From the NCBI RefSeq assembly GCF_000800015.1, contig NZ_JUGR01000001.1:124001-188000 (forward strand): DNA of 64,000 nt. The letters run 5' to 3'. How positions within the stretch are numbered: the first letter of the stretch is position 1; the number at the start of each line of letters is the position of its first letter. The notes under the pieces are model-generated. The model searched no databases. It was given only the letters and a program-made list of their open reading frames with translations, and was not told the origin of the DNA. Shown piece by piece: positions 1 to 9,324 of the stretch. The position numbers were made by a program, and so were the translations under genes. The DNA comes from Terriglobus sp. TAA 43 (GTDB lineage: Bacteria; Acidobacteriota; Terriglobia; Terriglobales; Acidobacteriaceae).

Positions 1-775
1 TATTGGGATTGATGTTGGGACGGCCTTCAATACCCAGCGCTCGTTTCTGGTCTCGGTCGGCGCGCATGTTGTCGCGAATCTCGGAGTCCTGAATGGATTC
101 GATCAGGCCCAGACCAAAGAGTTGCAGCGGGATGCGATAGGCCAGGTTGCGCTCACGCAACTCCTTTTCAAAATCGGGCTGCTCCACACGGCAGGATGCA
201 GGTACGTCAGAACGGCCGGCGACGGTGAACAGGCTATGGACACCACCATCTCGCTTTCCGTTCTTGTCGAACTTGAAACGGACCTCGCGGAAGGCTCCAT
301 TGCGCTCTTCGAAGCTGGGAATCTTGTTGTGGGCTCCCATTCTGTTTGCAACTTCGTATGCAGCATTGGCGCGAGTAGCGCTGCCGCCGATGGTCGGTTG
401 GAAATGGCAGGTGAAGCACTGGTCTGCATTGAACACAGGACCCATGCCCGCGGAATTGATGAGCTTCTTCGGCGAGAACGGATTCTGTGGATCCGGATCG
501 ATGGGGGAGACACCCTGCGGCTGTTGCACACAGGTGTCGCAGGTGCCTTCCAGCTCTGAAACGCGCAGCAGGCTCTCGGTGAACAGAGCGATCTCATTCG
601 CATTCAGGTTCGGCACCGGACTGGGGATGGTGCTCTTGGGATTGGGCCGTGGGCCGGGATCACGCGCACGCATCCACGGTGGGCCAAACTGCTGCGCAGT
701 GGCTGTCTGAGCGATCAGAACGAGAAATAACGAAAGCAGAGTCAACCGACGGAGGCAGTAGGGGAAAGGCTTCAA
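1..775 (-). CDS. Di-haem oxidoreductase (DHOR/DUF1111 family), N-terminal part, cut by window edge
   Basis: The reading frame is open from 775 to the left edge, giving about 258 residues, so the C-terminus is missing. A TTG start at 775 is chosen because TGAGGAGAT lies about 8 bases upstream and a clear signal peptide follows (hydrophobic core around residues 11-27, ending ATAQQ). One c-type haem motif, CFTCH, lies near residue 120, followed by FQPTIGG, as in the DHOR family of periplasmic peroxidase-like electron-transfer proteins. That family normally has a second CXXCH, which would lie outside the window. A Cys pair (CDTC, about residue 79) lacks the His and is not a haem site. Family assignment is moderately sure; substrate unknown. 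Confidence 0.72.
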   Translation of the reverse strand, partial: MKPFPYCLRRLTLLSLFLVLIAQTATAQQFGPPWMRARDPGPRPNPKSTIPSPVPNLNANEIALFTESLLRVSELEGTCDTCVQQPQGVSPIDPDPQNPFSPKKLINSAGMGPVFNADQCFTCHFQPTIGGSATRANAAYEVANRMGAHNKIPSFEERNGAFREVRFKFDKNGKRDGGVHSLFTVAGRSDVPASCRVEQPDFEKELRERNLAYRIPLQLFGLGLIESIQDSEIRDNMRADRDQKRALGIEGRPNINPN

Positions 776-973
776 GGGGCAATCTCCTCAAGAACTCCCG
801 AGAGGAACTGAACGAGCGCAGCCCAATAACGCAGAATCCCTGCGCCCGTTCACCATTCCATCGGGGGTGGGAGAACTATGCATTGGCGCGATGGCAAATG
901 TGTCTTAGGAATGCGCTGTGTTTCTGTGATGGTTTTCTTAGGGTCTGTAAGTCTCTCAGACGTAGGAGCTTAG

Positions 974-3301
974 TTACATTCCTGTTCGGAGTGTTTGCAC
1001 GCTGCGCAGCGGCGAAAAGTTCGCGTCAGCACCATTCCACTTCCTGAGGACGGTTTCCAAGGCGGTTTTCGCACCGGCTTTATCCCCAATCTGGAGGTCG
1101 GCCTTGGCGAGATTAATCTGCGCGAGGCAGAGAAGTGGGTCATTCAGAACGAGGCCTGGGCTAGCTACGATCTTGTGGAACTCGGCTGCAGCGCGAGCGC
1201 CTTGTCCCAGGGACAGGTAGGCTTCCCCACGCAGGAAGACCGGATACAACGGCAAGCTGAGTTCGAACTGCGCGGCTTCTTGGAGCAGGTCGAGTGCTTG
1301 TTGTGGATGCTTGTTCGCGAGAGCGATGGCCGCACGAACGGTGGGGACGTAGCTGTAACGGACGATGGTGTCTTCGGGAAACTTGTGCGCAAGTGCGTCC
1401 GCAATGTGAGCGGCTTCTGTTGTGTGCCCGGTTATGGCCAGAGCCGTTGCTGCGGCATACATTACATATCTGCCGGACGACAGCTGAAGGGCAGAGCGTG
1501 CCTGACGGACCGCGTCGTCTGAGAAACCGTACAGCGCGTTGGTCAGTGATGCGTTCACCAACAAGTCAGCTTCCATGTCGCGCCGGTTTCCGTGCCGTGC
1601 GAGCTGCAGGGTTTGCTCGTGTAGCGCGCGCGCCTGCGCCAGTCTTGCGCTCTGAGCAAGTGTCGCCGATTGATAGAACAACAGCCACGGGTTGGTGGGC
1701 GCAGCGTCCGCGGCCCGTTTCATCCCATCGGTGTCGCCTCGTAAAAATGCGATGCGATATCGGTCCGTGACAAAGCTGGCGAGGTACAGGTTTCGCTGCG
1801 AAGCCTGAGCCAACACCTGCTCTGCTTCCGTGGGCCTGTTCAGAGCAATGAGATTCGTCGCTGCGTTGCGATAGCCGACAACGAAGTCTGGATCAATCTC
1901 AATTGCAGCTTTTGCTTCCGCCAATGCTTTCTCATGCTGACCGTAGGCGGGATACACCAGGGCAGAAAGAAAGTTCCGTGGGTACACGTCACGCGGGTAC
2001 ATCTGAATCCACGCGTCGCAAGCGGATCGTGCTTTTTCGAGATTGCCGGTTACCAGCAGATCGTACGAAACATCGATGGAGAAACGTTCCCGCTCACTTG
2101 CACGTTCGCGCAGGTCATATGCCCGTTGCGTGCTTTGTATGGCGAGGGTTTCCTCGCCCAGGTCGGCGTACATTCGTCCAAGCCAGACATGCGCCGCCGC
2201 AAACTGCGGGTCGGTGATGGTTGCCTGCTGGAACAGAGGTAACGCAGCTCGGCTGCCCTTTGTGTTGAAGGTGTTAACACCCTTGCTGAAGGCTTGCAGC
2301 GCTTCCAGCGAAGGCGTCGTAGCTTCCGCCAGTGGTGTATCGAAGTCCTTGATGGTTGCGCTGGCTTCGCCGATGCGGGTTCGGAAACGCGTAGCTATTT
2401 GTGTGAGGGCACCAAGTGCGTCTTCCTTCCGGGCGATCTGAATTTGTTCGGCATCCAACTCTTCGCCCGTGCTGCAACGTCTGCCACGCAGTGCGATGAC
2501 ATATTCATTTCCTAGCCTGGAGATCGAGCCATCCAGGACCACGTTGCCACCAATGCGTTGGCAGACTTCACGCCCGATCTCAGGAGTTACGCGTGCACCT
2601 GAGGGCATATTCATCAACTTGATTGTTTTGCGGATTTGCCCGTCACTTGCGAGCCGCAGCACTGGTGACTGTTCCAACTGCACCAACATGCCCTGTCGCA
2701 GCGCTTCGTCGAATACCGGGTCGCCACTGCTGTTGTTGAAGTCTGCAAGGACAAGCGTATCGGTGGTGCTGAAGTGTGGGAGACGATGATTGCGATGCTC
2801 GATGAGACCGACCACTGTCGCCACACATATGCATGCAGCTATTGCTACGTATGCGGGAATTCGTGTGAGGAAACGTTTGGGGCGAGGTGTTATTTCTGTC
2901 GCAGACGATGTTGCTCCCGGAACATCTGCAAGAGGAACTTCGGGTGGCGCTGGAGCTTGTTGAAGTGGTTCAGTTGGCGCTACAGTCGTCTGTCGAATCT
3001 TAACTGGCGCGATGAATCGGTAGCCACGGGTGGGGACGGTCTCAACGTATCGCGGAGCACGCGAGTTATCTTCGAGAGTCTTGCGGATCAGTGCGATCGC
3101 GCGGGTCAACGTCGTCTCTTCGACGTAGGTCTCTTTCCAAACTGCTTCCAGGAGAGCCCTCTTCTCCATCAGCCGTCCCTGGTTTTCTACCAACACCAGC
3201 AGAACGCTAAGGGCACGCGGCTCCAGAGGAAGGCGTTTCCCACCTCGCTCGAGTGAGAACTCCTGCTCATTCAGTTCGTAATCGTCAAACAGATAGAGCA
3301 A
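974..3301 (-). CDS. CadC/OmpR-type winged-helix regulator with membrane segment and TPR-rich C-terminus
   Basis: The 775-residue protein starts at TTG 3301, chosen because AGGAG sits 6 bases upstream and the start then matches the usual beginning of this family (MLYLFDDYEL). Upstream TTG 3355 and GTG 3322 lack a ribosome site. Residues 1-98 form the trans_reg_C winged helix (LIRKTLED, then VPTRGYRF). A proline-rich linker leads to one membrane helix at about 149-167. The remainder starts like an adenylate-cyclase/TolB-type accessory region (LVLADFNN) and continues as TPR-like helical repeats from about residue 300. Such one-component membrane regulators are abundant in acidobacteria. Signal and target genes cannot be told from sequence. 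Confidence 0.85.
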   Translation of the reverse strand: MLYLFDDYELNEQEFSLERGGKRLPLEPRALSVLLVLVENQGRLMEKRALLEAVWKETYVEETTLTRAIALIRKTLEDNSRAPRYVETVPTRGYRFIAPVKIRQTTVAPTEPLQQAPAPPEVPLADVPGATSSATEITPRPKRFLTRIPAYVAIAACICVATVVGLIEHRNHRLPHFSTTDTLVLADFNNSSGDPVFDEALRQGMLVQLEQSPVLRLASDGQIRKTIKLMNMPSGARVTPEIGREVCQRIGGNVVLDGSISRLGNEYVIALRGRRCSTGEELDAEQIQIARKEDALGALTQIATRFRTRIGEASATIKDFDTPLAEATTPSLEALQAFSKGVNTFNTKGSRAALPLFQQATITDPQFAAAHVWLGRMYADLGEETLAIQSTQRAYDLRERASERERFSIDVSYDLLVTGNLEKARSACDAWIQMYPRDVYPRNFLSALVYPAYGQHEKALAEAKAAIEIDPDFVVGYRNAATNLIALNRPTEAEQVLAQASQRNLYLASFVTDRYRIAFLRGDTDGMKRAADAAPTNPWLLFYQSATLAQSARLAQARALHEQTLQLARHGNRRDMEADLLVNASLTNALYGFSDDAVRQARSALQLSSGRYVMYAAATALAITGHTTEAAHIADALAHKFPEDTIVRYSYVPTVRAAIALANKHPQQALDLLQEAAQFELSLPLYPVFLRGEAYLSLGQGARAAAEFHKIVASPGLVLNDPLLCLAQINLAKADLQIGDKAGAKTALETVLRKWNGADANFSPLRSVQTLRTGM

Positions 3302-3489
3302 ACACAGCTCCTGCGTGCTCACACCGACGAAGCAAAAAAGGCTCAGGCGGAACAACGCACGGGTTGAGATTCCGAGACCAGAGTACTACGGGAGCGATTT
3401 AGCCAGTTTCCGGCGTGCAACGGCGGCACAACGGCGGCGGAATCACGGGCATCTACCAATGTCGAGTAACTGACTCAGGGTAGATAGCA

Positions 3490-6012
3490 ATGAAGCGTGC
3501 AATTCGTGTGGCTTGTCTCACAGCTGGATTGATGGTTTTGGGAGGCGTGTTTACGCGCTCGTGGGCCGACGATCCTGTGAAGTTTGATCTGGCTGGCCCC
3601 AAAGTGGATGTGCATGTGCAGCGTGGAGGTGTGACGCTGCCGATTGCGCAGGTGCCGAATCTTCAGGCGGGCGACAAACTCTTCGTCAAAGCCGATCTGC
3701 CTTCGACACAGTCGAATCATCTATTGCTGATTGTTGCCTTTCTACGCGGAACTACGAATGAGCCGCCGGAGGATTGGTTTCACGAGATCGATACGTGGGA
3801 CAAGAAGACGCGGGAAGGCACGACCATTGTTGTGCCTGAAGGCGCGGAGCAGGCACTGATGTTTATCGCACCGGAGACGGGCGGGGATTTTAAGACGCTG
3901 CGTGGTGCGGTGCGGGGGCGTCCTGGGCTGTTTATTCGCGCGGATGCTGAGCTGAATGAGGCGTCGTTTGAGCAGCAGCGAGTACAGCGCTATCTGGACG
4001 CGATGAAGAAGGTGGATTCGAAAGATGCAAAGGTGATTTCAGATCAGTCATCGAAACTTGCGACGACGCTGGGACTAAAGCCGAATCCGGATTGTTTCAA
4101 GCAGCCGGTGTCGCAACAGGTGACGTGTCTGACGCAAGGTACGGCTCCGTTGTTGCTGAATGATGGGCACTCAATGGGCGTGACGGAGACCATTTCGTCA
4201 GGCACTGCGCAGGATCTGGCAGCCAATGCTTCGTATACACCGCAGGCCGGTGCGGGGTTGTATTCCGCGTATGTGGGTGTGGTGATGGATGCGATCCACA
4301 TTGTGAGTTCGCTGCGGACGGCACAGTACCAATACATTCCTGCACTTGCGACACCAGATGGCACAGCACTGAATCTGAAGCTGAACGCACCAGTGTCGTT
4401 CATTAATCCGAAGTCGGTTGTAGTGATTGCACTGCCTGCAGTACAGGCGGCGAAGCTGCCTCCATTAAAGGTGACAAACGCCGATGTGATGCCGTGTTTG
4501 AAGAACCCGAAGATGGTGATGCAGATTGAAGGTGCTCCGTTGGTGTATTCGACCGCGCTTGCGCGCGACCTGGTGCTGCACCTGAACCGGACAGGTAACG
4601 CGACGGATCTTCCGCTTCAAGCGGATGCCGAGCAGGGTGGGCTCGTGTTCGCTGCGCCGAGTACACGGAAGCAACTGGATGATACGAGTGCGAATGATGC
4701 GATCAAGCCGGAAGGCAAGCTGGGTTCGGATACAGATCTGACAATCACGGGAACGATCACGGGGTTCTGGGGCTTCGATCACTTTCAGGGTCCCACTGTG
4801 ACGCTGCAGCAGGTGAACGGTAAGGACTGGAAGGTCGTTGGGAATCCACAGTTGATGGCGGGGCAGGACAGCAAGCTGACGCTGACTGGGAATGGAACTG
4901 CTTGCGTGGAGCACATCGCATTGAATCCTGCACAGGGAGCGAAGGACGCCAAGGATGTGGATGTGAAGTACGAGCAAGCAAAGGGCGATGGCGGCAAGCC
5001 GCAGAAGAATACGCTCGCGTTGAATGTGTCGTTGAAGAATGTGGAGCCGGGCGGATATTCGCTGGGGATTAAGCAGTTTGGTGATGCCAACGAAGAACGC
5101 GTGCCGTTGACGGCGTATAACGCGGAGATTCGGCTGGATGCCATCAGGATGCATGCGGGTGACCAGACGGCGGAGCTTACGGGCAAGGGGCTGAGCAGTG
5201 TGGTTTCGCTGGAGTTAGATGGGCAGACGTTTACTCCGACCGCGGGCAGTAATGATGCGACGGTGCATCTGGAAGCGAAGGCAGGCGTGACGCCGAAGGA
5301 TGGCGAAGAGGCGAAGGCGAAGCTGAAGGATGGACGCGTGTTGCCAGTGAAGGTGGCGGCGTCGGAAGCGAGGCCGGGACTGACGCTGGTGTCGATGAAC
5401 GCGACTCCGATGCAGGACGGAGGAACGCTGCCGGTGGTGCTGAGTGGCAAGGATGAGATTCCACTCCATGGCAAGCTCACCTTTGTGATTACGACGAAGG
5501 ATGCGTTTCCCCCTACGCAGAAGATTGAGGTGGCAACCGATAAGGAGAGCTTTAAGACAACGCTGTCGCTCGCAGAGAACAACCTGGTGCTACAGGATCA
5601 GCACACAGCGATTGCGACACTGGAGCCGTTAAAAGCATTTGGGCAGTCAGCGTTTGGGCCACTTGCGATTCGGCCGATAACAGCAGATGGGACCACGGGC
5701 GATTGGATACGACTGGGTGTATTGGTGCGTACGCCGGAGATCAGTGATGTGAAGTGTACGACTGCCGATGCACCGACGTGCACGGTGGGCGGGAAGAATC
5801 TATTCCTGGTGCAAACGTTTGGAGCTGGCAAGGACTTTGCCAAAGCAGCGGATGTGCCAACGGGCTATGCGCAGGGCGAGTTTGCAGTGCCGACACCTTC
5901 GGATGGTGCGACGCTGTACCTGAAGTTGAGGGATGATCCTGGGGCGGTTGCGACGATCAAGCTGCCATCACCGATGCATGCGGCTGCGGCACCAGCATCC
6001 GTCGGAAGATAG
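3490..6012 (+). CDS. Large secreted protein of unknown function (840 aa)
   Basis: A Sec signal peptide is clear (MKRAIRVACL start, hydrophobic core, cleavage likely after SWA near residue 26). The rest is soluble, rich in Thr, Val, Ala and Lys, with many short beta-like stretches and repeated LTxTGxxT-type phrases (LTITGTITGF, LTLTGNGTA, AELTGKGLSS). These suggest tandem IPT/Ig-like beta-sandwich domains in the C-terminal two thirds. I recognise no catalytic motif. Two Cys pairs around residues 200-215 and near 760 could form disulfides. It stands alone between divergent or convergent neighbours, so context does not help. The ribosome site before ATG 3490 is weak. Confidence 0.75.
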   Translation: MKRAIRVACLTAGLMVLGGVFTRSWADDPVKFDLAGPKVDVHVQRGGVTLPIAQVPNLQAGDKLFVKADLPSTQSNHLLLIVAFLRGTTNEPPEDWFHEIDTWDKKTREGTTIVVPEGAEQALMFIAPETGGDFKTLRGAVRGRPGLFIRADAELNEASFEQQRVQRYLDAMKKVDSKDAKVISDQSSKLATTLGLKPNPDCFKQPVSQQVTCLTQGTAPLLLNDGHSMGVTETISSGTAQDLAANASYTPQAGAGLYSAYVGVVMDAIHIVSSLRTAQYQYIPALATPDGTALNLKLNAPVSFINPKSVVVIALPAVQAAKLPPLKVTNADVMPCLKNPKMVMQIEGAPLVYSTALARDLVLHLNRTGNATDLPLQADAEQGGLVFAAPSTRKQLDDTSANDAIKPEGKLGSDTDLTITGTITGFWGFDHFQGPTVTLQQVNGKDWKVVGNPQLMAGQDSKLTLTGNGTACVEHIALNPAQGAKDAKDVDVKYEQAKGDGGKPQKNTLALNVSLKNVEPGGYSLGIKQFGDANEERVPLTAYNAEIRLDAIRMHAGDQTAELTGKGLSSVVSLELDGQTFTPTAGSNDATVHLEAKAGVTPKDGEEAKAKLKDGRVLPVKVAASEARPGLTLVSMNATPMQDGGTLPVVLSGKDEIPLHGKLTFVITTKDAFPPTQKIEVATDKESFKTTLSLAENNLVLQDQHTAIATLEPLKAFGQSAFGPLAIRPITADGTTGDWIRLGVLVRTPEISDVKCTTADAPTCTVGGKNLFLVQTFGAGKDFAKAADVPTGYAQGEFAVPTPSDGATLYLKLRDDPGAVATIKLPSPMHAAAAPASVGR

Positions 6013-6122
6013 GCAACCGACATGAAGATCCTATAAAACCAATCCACCCCCTCTTCAGTGAAAAGCCATGCGCTTGCAGCAAGGAGCGCCACGAAAAAAA
6101 ACCAACTGCTCGTTCCGCTCTT

Positions 6123-6175
6123 GCGTCCTCGCCTCTTCGAGAAATATCGAGAGCCTTGTAAAGAGGCGCGGACGC
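6123..6175. repeat. Imperfect long inverted repeat downstream of the secreted protein gene
   Basis: GCGTC-ct-CGCCTCTT at 6123-6137 pairs with AAGAGGCG-cg-GACGC at 6161-6175, leaving a 23-nt loop that itself holds a CGA/TCG pair. No U-run follows, so it is not a classical intrinsic terminator. It could be an RNA-stabilising or terminating structure for the gene ending at 6012, or a dispersed repeat. Confidence 0.5.
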
Positions 6176-6238
6176 TTTAGAGAGTTATTGTTCCCCCATC
6201 AGAACCTCACCTTGTAGCGAAGTGATTGATGTCCTTGA

Positions 6239-6667
6239 TCATGCTGTGCCCAGAGCTTGTTGGGTTGGATGCAATAAGCTTTGGGTCAAATCGACAAGGT
6301 TATTCAGTTCTTCTCGAAGCAGGTTTTGAACTGTTTCACGATTTGATGGATCCCCAAGAGGAAGCCTCATGTTGAGAATGCATCCTCCGCCGATGCGGTG
6401 AACGAGGCGGATGACAGCACCAACCGTTTGGCCACCGGCAATCTCTCTCGAGAACTGAGTGATCATCGCCACGCGAGAGGTTTCGACACGGATCTCGAAT
6501 GCAGTGTCGTTCTTTGTGACATGCCATGCTCCCTCATCGCCAGGCTCTACACGGTCCGCGAACGCTGGGGCCCAATGTGGGAGAAGTTCGGGTTGCTCCA
6601 AGACTCTCAGAATCTGTTCCGGAGCAATGCCCGTTTCTAATGTGCCTTCGACAGTTGCATATTCCAT
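6239..6667 (-). CDS. SRPBCC (START-like/polyketide cyclase fold) protein
   Basis: A 142-residue protein with the usual SRPBCC layout: an N-terminal strand (MEYATVEGTL), then the helix motif APEQILRVLEQPELLPHWAP, and a long C-terminal helix (about residues 112-132) that closes the ligand cavity. These proteins bind hydrophobic ligands or act as cyclases or dehydratases, and the ligand is unknown here. It is transcribed away from the AraC-type gene at 6790 with a 122-bp gap, so that regulator may control it. ATG 6667 gives the expected full-length domain. Confidence 0.72.
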   Translation of the reverse strand: MEYATVEGTLETGIAPEQILRVLEQPELLPHWAPAFADRVEPGDEGAWHVTKNDTAFEIRVETSRVAMITQFSREIAGGQTVGAVIRLVHRIGGGCILNMRLPLGDPSNRETVQNLLREELNNLVDLTQSLLHPTQQALGTA

Positions 6668-6789
6668 TCATCCCTCCACTTTTGCGACCAAGACGCCTGA
6701 GCGAGCATCGATTCAAGTAAATCTGAATCGCTTCGCCTCGAAAGGCCGCTTTACTAATGCAAAGATTAAGCAGAATGAGAAGATGAGAC

Positions 6790-7557
6790 TTGAATAAACT
6801 GGCTATTGTGCAGCCCGAACCATTCCAGCTCTATATGTGGACAAAGCGCTTGCTCTTGCTTGCACCCGCATACGCTTCGGAGTTGCATAGTCACCACTTC
6901 GCGCAAATTGCACTCGGTCTTGACGGGCCAGCGATCTTCGAAACGAAGAAACGAGTCAGGCACACCTCGGACTTAGTTCTGATCCCGCCAGATCTTCCTC
7001 ACGCCCATCCAGCCTATGGCGCTTCGGTCATATTGTTTGTTGAGCCAGAGAGCGTAGAGTGGGCGAACTTCCCCGAGCGACATGCTGAAGACATTGTCGC
7101 CTTACCGTTCCGAAGTAGCTTGCGATCCGCCGCACGAAGAATTGCAAAGTGTGATCCTGTGGCAGCAAATGCCTTCGTCGAAAACGTGATGGGCAAGTCT
7201 CCGTGCTCGGAATCGGTCTTCGATCCATTGATCTCGGAAGCGTGTAACCTGATCCACCTAAATCTTGGAAGAGCCATATCCTTAACAGCCCTCGCGTCGG
7301 CGGTCCATCGTTCACCCAGCCGCTTCGCACATCGATTCAAAGACGCTACTGGAGTTCCGCTTCGGCGCTACATCTTGTGGTGTCGCATACGTGTCGCTGT
7401 CGAAGCCGCCGTGCGCGGATCCAGCCTGACTGAAGCAGCGTATGCTGCCGGATTTTCGGATTCTGCGCATCTCTCACGAACTTTTCGCTCCACGTTTGGA
7501 ATCGCTCCATCGCTGCTCTTCAAACGCGATCAGTTGCGTGTCACGTTTATGGAGTAG
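6790..7557 (+). CDS. AraC-family transcriptional regulator
   Basis: A 255-residue protein. The N-terminal half (about 10-110) is a cupin-like sensor region (HSHHFAQIALGLDGPAIF, then LIPPDLPHAH). The C-terminal 100 residues carry the two helix-turn-helix units of AraC proteins: LTALASAVHRSPSRFAHRFK and the signature ending AAYAAGFSDSAHLSRTFR. The start is TTG 6790, with a weak GAGAAGATGAG upstream; GTG 6808 is possible. It is divergent from the SRPBCC gene, which is its likeliest local target. The 275 bases after its stop (7558-7832) contain no gene I can support. Confidence 0.85.
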   Translation: MNKLAIVQPEPFQLYMWTKRLLLLAPAYASELHSHHFAQIALGLDGPAIFETKKRVRHTSDLVLIPPDLPHAHPAYGASVILFVEPESVEWANFPERHAEDIVALPFRSSLRSAARRIAKCDPVAANAFVENVMGKSPCSESVFDPLISEACNLIHLNLGRAISLTALASAVHRSPSRFAHRFKDATGVPLRRYILWCRIRVAVEAAVRGSSLTEAAYAAGFSDSAHLSRTFRSTFGIAPSLLFKRDQLRVTFME

Positions 7558-7832
7558 ATGAACTTCCTTGGCACGCTTGTACATTTGACCCGACCGACAA
7601 ATCGCAACCCACGATGTGGCGCATTCCCGCATACGGTGAAAGTCTTCCGATCGTCACGCCGGGTTTTGATGTAACACAGCACGGTAGCCGCCTGCCGGCG
7701 ACCCGCTTCCTTCGACATAACTCGACCGAGTTCACGACCCAGTTGTCGGGACAGCCTTGAAGCCACTCTGGCTGATCTCTGCGAACGTTGCGTTCAACCT
7801 CTAGCTAATCGCACGTAAAGTTCGTCGAGTGT

Positions 7833-8738
7833 TTAGTTTCGAAAGTGAACGCCTTGCGACTGCAGGTAGTGCTTGCTTTCCTGCACCAGCTTCAAGGGAA
7901 CGAACGACTCTTTGCCGTCGTAGTCGAGTTCCACCATGATCATGCCCTTCAGCTTGCGGCCTGCCATTAGATCCAGCACTGCTGGTACGTTGACCTTGCC
8001 CTGTCCCAGCGGGCAGTAACCGGCGAAGTGATCGTCCTTGCCGTTCCAATCCTTCAGGTGCATGTGTTCGATGATGGGAAGGAAGTCGCGAACGACTGCG
8101 GTTGCGTCGGAGCCACCCTTTGTGAGTTGGCCAATGTCGGGGCCGAAGCGAACATATTTGGTGTTCACGGAATGGAGAATTTCGTAAGTTTCGTCCTTCG
8201 ATTCCACGCAGGTTCCGGTGTGCTGATGCAGCGCGGCGGTGATTCCGATGTCGGTTACGGCCTGGCAGATTTCATTCAGTGAATCCACGATGGTCGACTT
8301 GTGCTGAGAGAAGTCATACGTCTTTCGATCCACTGCATTGGGCCCGATGACGGCAACGCGTCCGCCGTATTTCTTAACGATGCTTGCCCAGCGTACGGCC
8401 TTGGCAATCTCTTCTTTTCTTGCCGAAGCATCGGTCAGGTTCAGGGCGCAGTACGCAGAGATTAATGGGAGAGAATGCGCCTTAAGTACCGCGCCCAGAC
8501 CGCCTGGCTGTTGCTCCCAACGTTCCAGTACCTCGCCGAATGTTTCGAATCCGTAAAAGCCCTCGCCACCGATATCAGCGATTGCCGTCGCGACATCTTT
8601 GTTGGACCACGTGATTGCTGTGTGTCCTACAACGATGTTGCGCTTGCGAGGTGATGCGAAGAGGGAACCGGGGTTAAGTGCTGCAAGGCTGGCAGTGAAC
8701 ACGGCTGACTTGCAGAACGTGCGGCGGTTTAACTCCAT
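7833..8738 (-). CDS. Exported sugar phosphate isomerase/epimerase-like TIM-barrel protein (AP endonuclease 2 family)
   Basis: The 301-residue protein opens with a twin-arginine-like signal (ELNRRTFCKSAVF, hydrophobic to about residue 28, ASP cleavage), so it probably acts in the periplasm. The body is an AP_endonuc_2/xylose-isomerase-like TIM barrel: VVGHTAITWSNK, GFETFGEVLERW, LISAYCALNL, AALHQHTGTC, VRFGPDIGQL, HMHLKDWNGK, MVELDYDG. The His, Asp and Glu residues in the last strands are the usual divalent-metal ligands. Relatives are inosose dehydratases and the keto-glycoside eliminases found beside DUF1080 proteins; a DUF1080 gene lies at 11297. It begins the catabolic island and is followed by the cytochrome gene on the same strand. 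Confidence 0.8.
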   Translation of the reverse strand: MELNRRTFCKSAVFTASLAALNPGSLFASPRKRNIVVGHTAITWSNKDVATAIADIGGEGFYGFETFGEVLERWEQQPGGLGAVLKAHSLPLISAYCALNLTDASARKEEIAKAVRWASIVKKYGGRVAVIGPNAVDRKTYDFSQHKSTIVDSLNEICQAVTDIGITAALHQHTGTCVESKDETYEILHSVNTKYVRFGPDIGQLTKGGSDATAVVRDFLPIIEHMHLKDWNGKDDHFAGYCPLGQGKVNVPAVLDLMAGRKLKGMIMVELDYDGKESFVPLKLVQESKHYLQSQGVHFRN

Positions 8739-8796
8739 GCTGTTTCTCCAGTACCGCCGGCATTTTGACCGGCGTGAATGCTATTCGGCCTGATCT

Positions 8797-9201
8797 TTAT
8801 GGAACGGTTGGTGTGGTCGTGGTGTTCGGGCTCGATGTTGCAGGAAAGCTGGACGCAAGATAGCGGCTGACTGTGACGATCTCTTCATCGCTCAGTTCCG
8901 CACCTCGATTCACCATTTCATCTACTGTGGCTGACCATTCTGCGGCGGTGGCACGCTTGCGAGAGATCGTCCCCGATGTGTGGCACGTGGTGCAGGCGCG
9001 CTGAACAACAGCCTTTCCTTCACCGGGTGGGAGATCGGACGAGGCAGTCTGAGGCGCCTGAGAATGCGCATAGGTGCTGATACACAGAGTGATTATCAGC
9101 AGAGATACCCCGCACAGCCAAGCCCAAAAGGTCACCGGTCTGTGCGGTTTCAGGTGAGGTTTCCTTCGATCTGATTGGGGAGAATCTGTCCGTCGACGCA
9201 T
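8797..9201 (-). CDS. Small membrane-anchored or secreted c-type cytochrome
   Basis: A 134-residue protein from ATG 9201; longer in-frame extensions upstream run through the divergent promoter and look non-coding. An Arg/Lys-rich N-terminus is followed by a hydrophobic helix (about 29-48, TFWAWLCGVSLLIITL) that is an anchor or signal peptide. One haem site, CTTCH, lies near residue 76, followed by SGTISRKRATAAEW and a helix containing LSDEEIVTVSRYL, typical of quinoprotein-partner cytochromes. The tail is Ser/Thr/Pro-rich. It is divergent from the PQQ dehydrogenase at 9325, which lacks its own haem, so this is its likely electron acceptor (inference). Confidence 0.75.
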   Translation of the reverse strand: MRRRTDSPQSDRRKPHLKPHRPVTFWAWLCGVSLLIITLCISTYAHSQAPQTASSDLPPGEGKAVVQRACTTCHTSGTISRKRATAAEWSATVDEMVNRGAELSDEEIVTVSRYLASSFPATSSPNTTTTPTVP

Positions 9202-9249
9202 TGAAAGCTCGCTTCTGATGAAACCCAATGGAAAGAATCGCGTACATGC

Positions 9250-9279
9250 TTGACTTTCCTGAACACGGAGATTTATACA
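9250..9279 (+). promoter_or_regulatory. Sigma-70-type promoter of the PQQ dehydrogenase gene
   Basis: TTGACT at 9250-9255 and TATACA at 9274-9279 are separated by 18 bp. Transcription would start near 9286, just before the palindromic operator at 9308, and leave a leader of about 39 nt to ATG 9325. Confidence 0.6.
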
Positions 9280-9286
9280 CTTGTTC

Positions 9287-9322
9287 ACTCTCATTAAGCA
9301 AATAGCATTGCGTAATACGCAA
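9287..9322 (+). promoter_or_regulatory. Candidate IclR-type operator (perfect 15-bp palindrome plus half-site)
   Basis: TTGCGTAATACGCAA at 9308-9322 is a perfect palindrome about a central base. A degenerate half-site (ATTAAGCAA) ends at 9301, exactly 21 bp earlier. The same arrangement recurs at 13626, 23946 and 26422. It lies between the predicted transcription start and ATG 9325, so a bound protein would block transcription and cover the ribosome site region. It is also 107 bp upstream of the divergent cytochrome gene. Confidence 0.7.
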
Positions 9323-9324
9323 CA

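Noticed and set aside
103-710. Long open frames on both strands near the left edge
   Set aside because: They are shadows of the di-haem oxidoreductase frame, which alone shows a signal peptide and a haem motif.
7530-7832. Basic reading frame and possible degraded recombinase between the AraC and isomerase genes
   Set aside because: No conserved motif, no ribosome site, and the frame overlaps the AraC stop; nothing supports a gene or remnant.
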